Positions 6,091 to 8,488 of a stretch of DNA of 8,488 nucleotides are shown here, in pieces (position 1 is the first letter of the stretch; each line of letters begins with the position of its first letter). The notes below the pieces were generated by a model. That model was given only the letters and a program-made list of their open reading frames with translations. It was not told the DNA's origin and did not search any database. Where the stretch lies: NCBI GenBank assembly GCA_018828205.1, contig JAHJWA010000153.1, positions 1 to 8,488 on the forward strand, read 5' to 3'. Source of the DNA: Alphaproteobacteria bacterium. GTDB lineage: Bacteria > Pseudomonadota > Alphaproteobacteria > Sphingomonadales > Sphingomonadaceae. Made by a program: the position numbers and the translations under genes.

Positions 6091-7284
6091 TCAGTTGCTC
6101 GCGGCATCGGGGTCCCAGTTCCAGGCGTTCAGCATGACGTCGAACAGATAAGTGTTGGGAAAATAGCCGCGCACGCGCTCTGCCCCGGCACCGATCGCCA
6201 GCGTGGGCACTTCCTCGGCGGTGTGGCCGTCATTGACCATGACGTGTTCGAGCCTGACCGGGCCTTCCTCGCTGTCGGCGGCTTTCCACTCATCGTAGCC
6301 GGCCAGCAATTCCTCGCCGCGCTTGCCGCCATCGACCTGCAGCCCGAAGGAATGGTCGGCGGTGAACAGCAATAAGGTATCGTCCAGTTCGACCCGGCTT
6401 TCGACCTCGGCCATAAGCTTGTCGAAATCGGCCATGTTCTGCAGCCCTTCGCGCGGATCGTCGGTATGGGCGTCCCACTCGACGACGAGGAAATAGCCGG
6501 TCCCGGATCGCTGCAGCAGTTCGAGCGCCCGCAGGGTGGCGGCTCGCACGTCGATGCCGTCGGCCACCACGATCGGCCGATCGTCGGACTGGGGCACAGC
6601 GTCGAGCGTGTCGTAGATCGGGCGGCCATGCTGATCCGCCAGCGGCGCGAAGCCGGTCCCCAGAACCCCGAGCTGGTCGCCGATGCGCTTGCGTCCCGCG
6701 CCGATCATCACGTCGACCCCGTCGCCGAACCGCGGCGTGAAGACCTGCGAGAAAATCTCGCCCTGCTTGCCGCGATCATTGGCATGGGCATAGGTGGCGG
6801 CGGGGGTCGCATCGGCGATCGATTGGCTGCTGACCACGCCGGTCAGGAGCCCGCGTTCCTCCGCATATTCCAGCAGCGTCTTGGTCGGTGCACCGTCACG
6901 CTCGCCGCGGACCGCCTCGGGCGACTGGCTGATGACGCCGTTGCGGGTCTTCACGCCGGTCATGATCGAGGACATGCCATTGGCCGAATCCGAGACGAAG
7001 GAATCGACCGGCGACGTCTCGCTGAGCCCGAGATGGGGCCATTGCTGGATGTGCAGCTTGAGCGGTTCGCCATACTCCAGCAGGCTCGCGCCGTTGAGCA
7101 CCGAGACGCCGGCCGCATCGGCGACGAACAGGACGATGTTCCTCGCCTGCGCGGGAGCCTCGGCCTGAGCCTGGCTGGCAGCAACCGCGGGGGCGGACGC
7201 CTCCTGCGCGTGAAGCTGGGACGCAGCGAACGGGAGCGCGGCGGCGAAAGCCAGCGCAAGCGCCGGACGGAAGGTCTTGGTCAC
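6091..7284 (-). CDS. exported alkaline phosphatase, divergent PF00245 type
   Basis: This 397-residue protein has a GTG start at 7284, chosen because GGAGA lies seven bases before it and a clean signal peptide follows (hydrophobic 8-20, likely cleavage after LHA at 26). A Gln/Ala-rich linker spans 27-47. The alkaline phosphatase core then follows: NIVLFVADAAG (49-59, metal ligand Asp56), the phosphoryl-accepting Ser100 in SDSANGMSSIMTGVKT, ATPAATYAHANDR (159-171), VVEWDAHTDD (267-276), LLFTADHSF (305-313, Asp310 and His311) and DGHTAEEVP (352-360, His354). These line up with the zinc and magnesium ligands of the PhoA family, which removes phosphate from monoesters in the periplasm. The usual GDG at the first metal motif is ADA here, and the E-x4-D-x3-H spacing of PhoA is compressed to E-x-D-x-H. 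It is shorter than E. coli PhoA. It starts 14 bases after the receptor gene's stop, so co-expression is likely. Confidence 0.93.
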   Translation of the reverse strand: MTKTFRPALALAFAAALPFAASQLHAQEASAPAVAASQAQAEAPAQARNIVLFVADAAGVSVLNGASLLEYGEPLKLHIQQWPHLGLSETSPVDSFVSDSANGMSSIMTGVKTRNGVISQSPEAVRGERDGAPTKTLLEYAEERGLLTGVVSSQSIADATPAATYAHANDRGKQGEIFSQVFTPRFGDGVDVMIGAGRKRIGDQLGVLGTGFAPLADQHGRPIYDTLDAVPQSDDRPIVVADGIDVRAATLRALELLQRSGTGYFLVVEWDAHTDDPREGLQNMADFDKLMAEVESRVELDDTLLLFTADHSFGLQVDGGKRGEELLAGYDEWKAADSEEGPVRLEHVMVNDGHTAEEVPTLAIGAGAERVRGYFPNTYLFDVMLNAWNWDPDAASN

Positions 7285-7291
7285 AATCAAA

Positions 7292-7296
7292 TCTCC
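7292..7296 (-). promoter_or_regulatory. ribosome binding site deciding the GTG start of the phosphatase
   Basis: On the minus strand GGAGA is followed by seven bases and then GTG at 7284. The frame is open far upstream into the receptor gene, so this site, the directly following signal peptide and the short intergenic gap together fix the start. Confidence 0.7.
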
Positions 7297-7298
7297 GA

Positions 7299-8488
7299 TC
7301 AGAAGGTATAGCCGAGGCCGAAAGTGAATTTGCGCCCGGTCAGGTTCGCATCCTCGGCAAAGGGTTCGTAGCCCTGGTAGGAGAACTGGGATTCGTCGGT
7401 GACGTTGATGACATTGCCGAAGATCCGCAGCCCGCTGCCGAACCGGTAGGATGCCGAGAGGTCGAGCCGCTCTTCGGGTCCGAAGAATTCGTCGCTCTCG
7501 ATATCGCTGCCCAGGCCTTCGACATAGTCCGAGCGGTTGATGTAGTCCGCGCGGGCGTTGAAGCCCTTCCAGGCCCATTCCAGCGTCGCGGTGAACAGGA
7601 AGTCGGAGAAGCCCGGCAATGGCAGATCGTCGCGATCGGTGCGATCGGGGTAATTCGCCTCCGTCTCGGTGAAGGTGGCGCTGACCCCGGCGGTCAGGCC
7701 GCGCAGCGCACCCGGCAGGAACACCAGCCGCTGGCGGGCGATCAGTTCGACACCGTAATTCTTCGCGCTGGTGCCGTTGGTGGGGACTTCATATTCGAAA
7801 TCGCCGTCCTCGTCGGGGATCGGAATTCCGTTCGTGTCCAGCTCGTTGAAGGCATAGACCCGGTCGTACGAGAAATTGGAAATGTCCTTGTAGAACACCC
7901 CGACCGAGTAGAGACCGCCGGTCCTGGTGTAATACTCCGCCTGGGCATCGAAGTTTTCCGACACCGCGGGCTGGAGGTTGGGGTTGCCGTCCACGATGTC
8001 GCCGTCTTCGTTGATGAAGCGGCCGCTGGCCAGTTCGCTGCGCCGAGGCCGACCATAGCTGCGGTTGTAGCTCTCGCGCAGGATCAGATTGGGCATGAGC
8101 TCGTGGCGGAGGTGGATGCCGGGCAGCCAGAAATCGTAGGAGTTCTGCGTCCGCACCTCGTTCACCGATCCTTCGCCGTCGAAGAAGCTGACCGCGTAGT
8201 TGATGTTGTCGAAATCGATATTCTCGTAGCGCAGGCCGGCAATGATAGTGTGGATACCGGAACGGAACGTACCCATGCCGTAACCGGCCACGGTTTCCTC
8301 GGTCGAAGCGAAATCGCCGAAGAAGCTGTCCTCCAGCGTGTCTTCCTCATTCAGTTCGAACAGTTCGGGATTGCTCGCCAGCAGCGCCACCCCGCGCGAG
8401 GGGAAGACATTGTAGATCTTGGCACCGCCCATATGCACGTCGTCGGTGGGATCGAGGATGCTGGCATAGGGGAACGCCTCGTCCATCT
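7299..8488 (-). CDS. TonB-dependent outer-membrane receptor, C-terminal barrel (5' end cut by window)
   Basis: About 396 C-terminal residues are visible; the signal peptide, TonB box and plug domain lie beyond the right edge. The text is typical of the large Caulobacter/Xanthomonas-type TonB-dependent receptors. Examples are ETVAGYGMGTFRSGIHTIIAG followed by LRYENIDFD, the strand LRHELMPNLILRESYNRSYGRP, the marker GNPNLQPAVSENFDAQAEYY, and GLYSVGVFYKDISNF. It closes with FGNVINVTDESQFSYQGYE and a last strand RKFTFGLGYTF, whose terminal Phe is the usual signal for outer-membrane barrel insertion. The loops are strikingly acidic (FELNEEDTLEDSFFGDF, PDEDGDFEYE, INEDGDIVDGN), and some resemble Ca2+-binding Asp-rich loops. 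The receptor would import a scarce ligand using TonB energy. Its neighbours, a phosphatase and a propeller lipoprotein, point to a phosphate-bearing or glycan-like ligand, but that is inference. Confidence 0.95.
   Translation of the reverse strand, partial: MDEAFPYASILDPTDDVHMGGAKIYNVFPSRGVALLASNPELFELNEEDTLEDSFFGDFASTEETVAGYGMGTFRSGIHTIIAGLRYENIDFDNINYAVSFFDGEGSVNEVRTQNSYDFWLPGIHLRHELMPNLILRESYNRSYGRPRRSELASGRFINEDGDIVDGNPNLQPAVSENFDAQAEYYTRTGGLYSVGVFYKDISNFSYDRVYAFNELDTNGIPIPDEDGDFEYEVPTNGTSAKNYGVELIARQRLVFLPGALRGLTAGVSATFTETEANYPDRTDRDDLPLPGFSDFLFTATLEWAWKGFNARADYINRSDYVEGLGSDIESDEFFGPEERLDLSASYRFGSGLRIFGNVINVTDESQFSYQGYEPFAEDANLTGRKFTFGLGYTF

Noticed and set aside
1..8488. CRISPR array, tRNA, insertion sequence or integration site
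   Set aside because: No regularly spaced repeats, cloverleaf sequence, transposase-like protein or terminal repeats were seen on either strand.

Overview
This is an 8.5 kb chromosomal-looking window of high GC content. It probably comes from an alphaproteobacterium of the Sphingomonadales (Erythrobacteraceae or Sphingomonadaceae type). That placement is an inference from three things: the Caulobacter/Xanthomonas-style TonB-dependent receptor, the exported S9A-type peptidase, and the strong GC bias at third codon positions. No tRNA, rRNA, CRISPR array, insertion sequence or phage gene was seen.

Left part (1-1292): a TetR/AcrR-family repressor runs leftwards off the window. Across a 139-base gap lie two small rightward genes. 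One encodes a short proline-rich protein with an N-terminal hydrophobic segment. The other encodes a 100-residue protein with a single C-terminal membrane helix. Neither has a recognised function. A perfect 14-bp hairpin at 1307-1342 separates these from the leftward genes and probably ends transcription from both sides.

Right part (1353-8488): four genes all read leftwards. In transcription order they are the C-terminal barrel of a TonB-dependent outer-membrane receptor (cut by the window end), a divergent exported alkaline phosphatase (PF00245 type), a probable lipoprotein combining beta-sandwich/LamG-like domains with a sialidase-like (Asp-box) beta-propeller, and an exported prolyl-oligopeptidase-family peptidase. 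The first three are tightly packed (14 bases, then about 13 bases or a 17-base overlap), so they are very likely one operon. The peptidase follows after 297 non-coding bases, has its own good ribosome binding site, and may be a separate unit.

Taken together, the operon looks like a cell-surface scavenging module. The receptor would import a ligand across the outer membrane, the phosphatase would remove phosphate, and the propeller lipoprotein would bind or process a carbohydrate-like or other extracellular ligand. The substrate cannot be read from sequence. The receptor-phosphatase-propeller combination is the most interesting thing here. I found no clear sign of a wholly new defence or mobile system.
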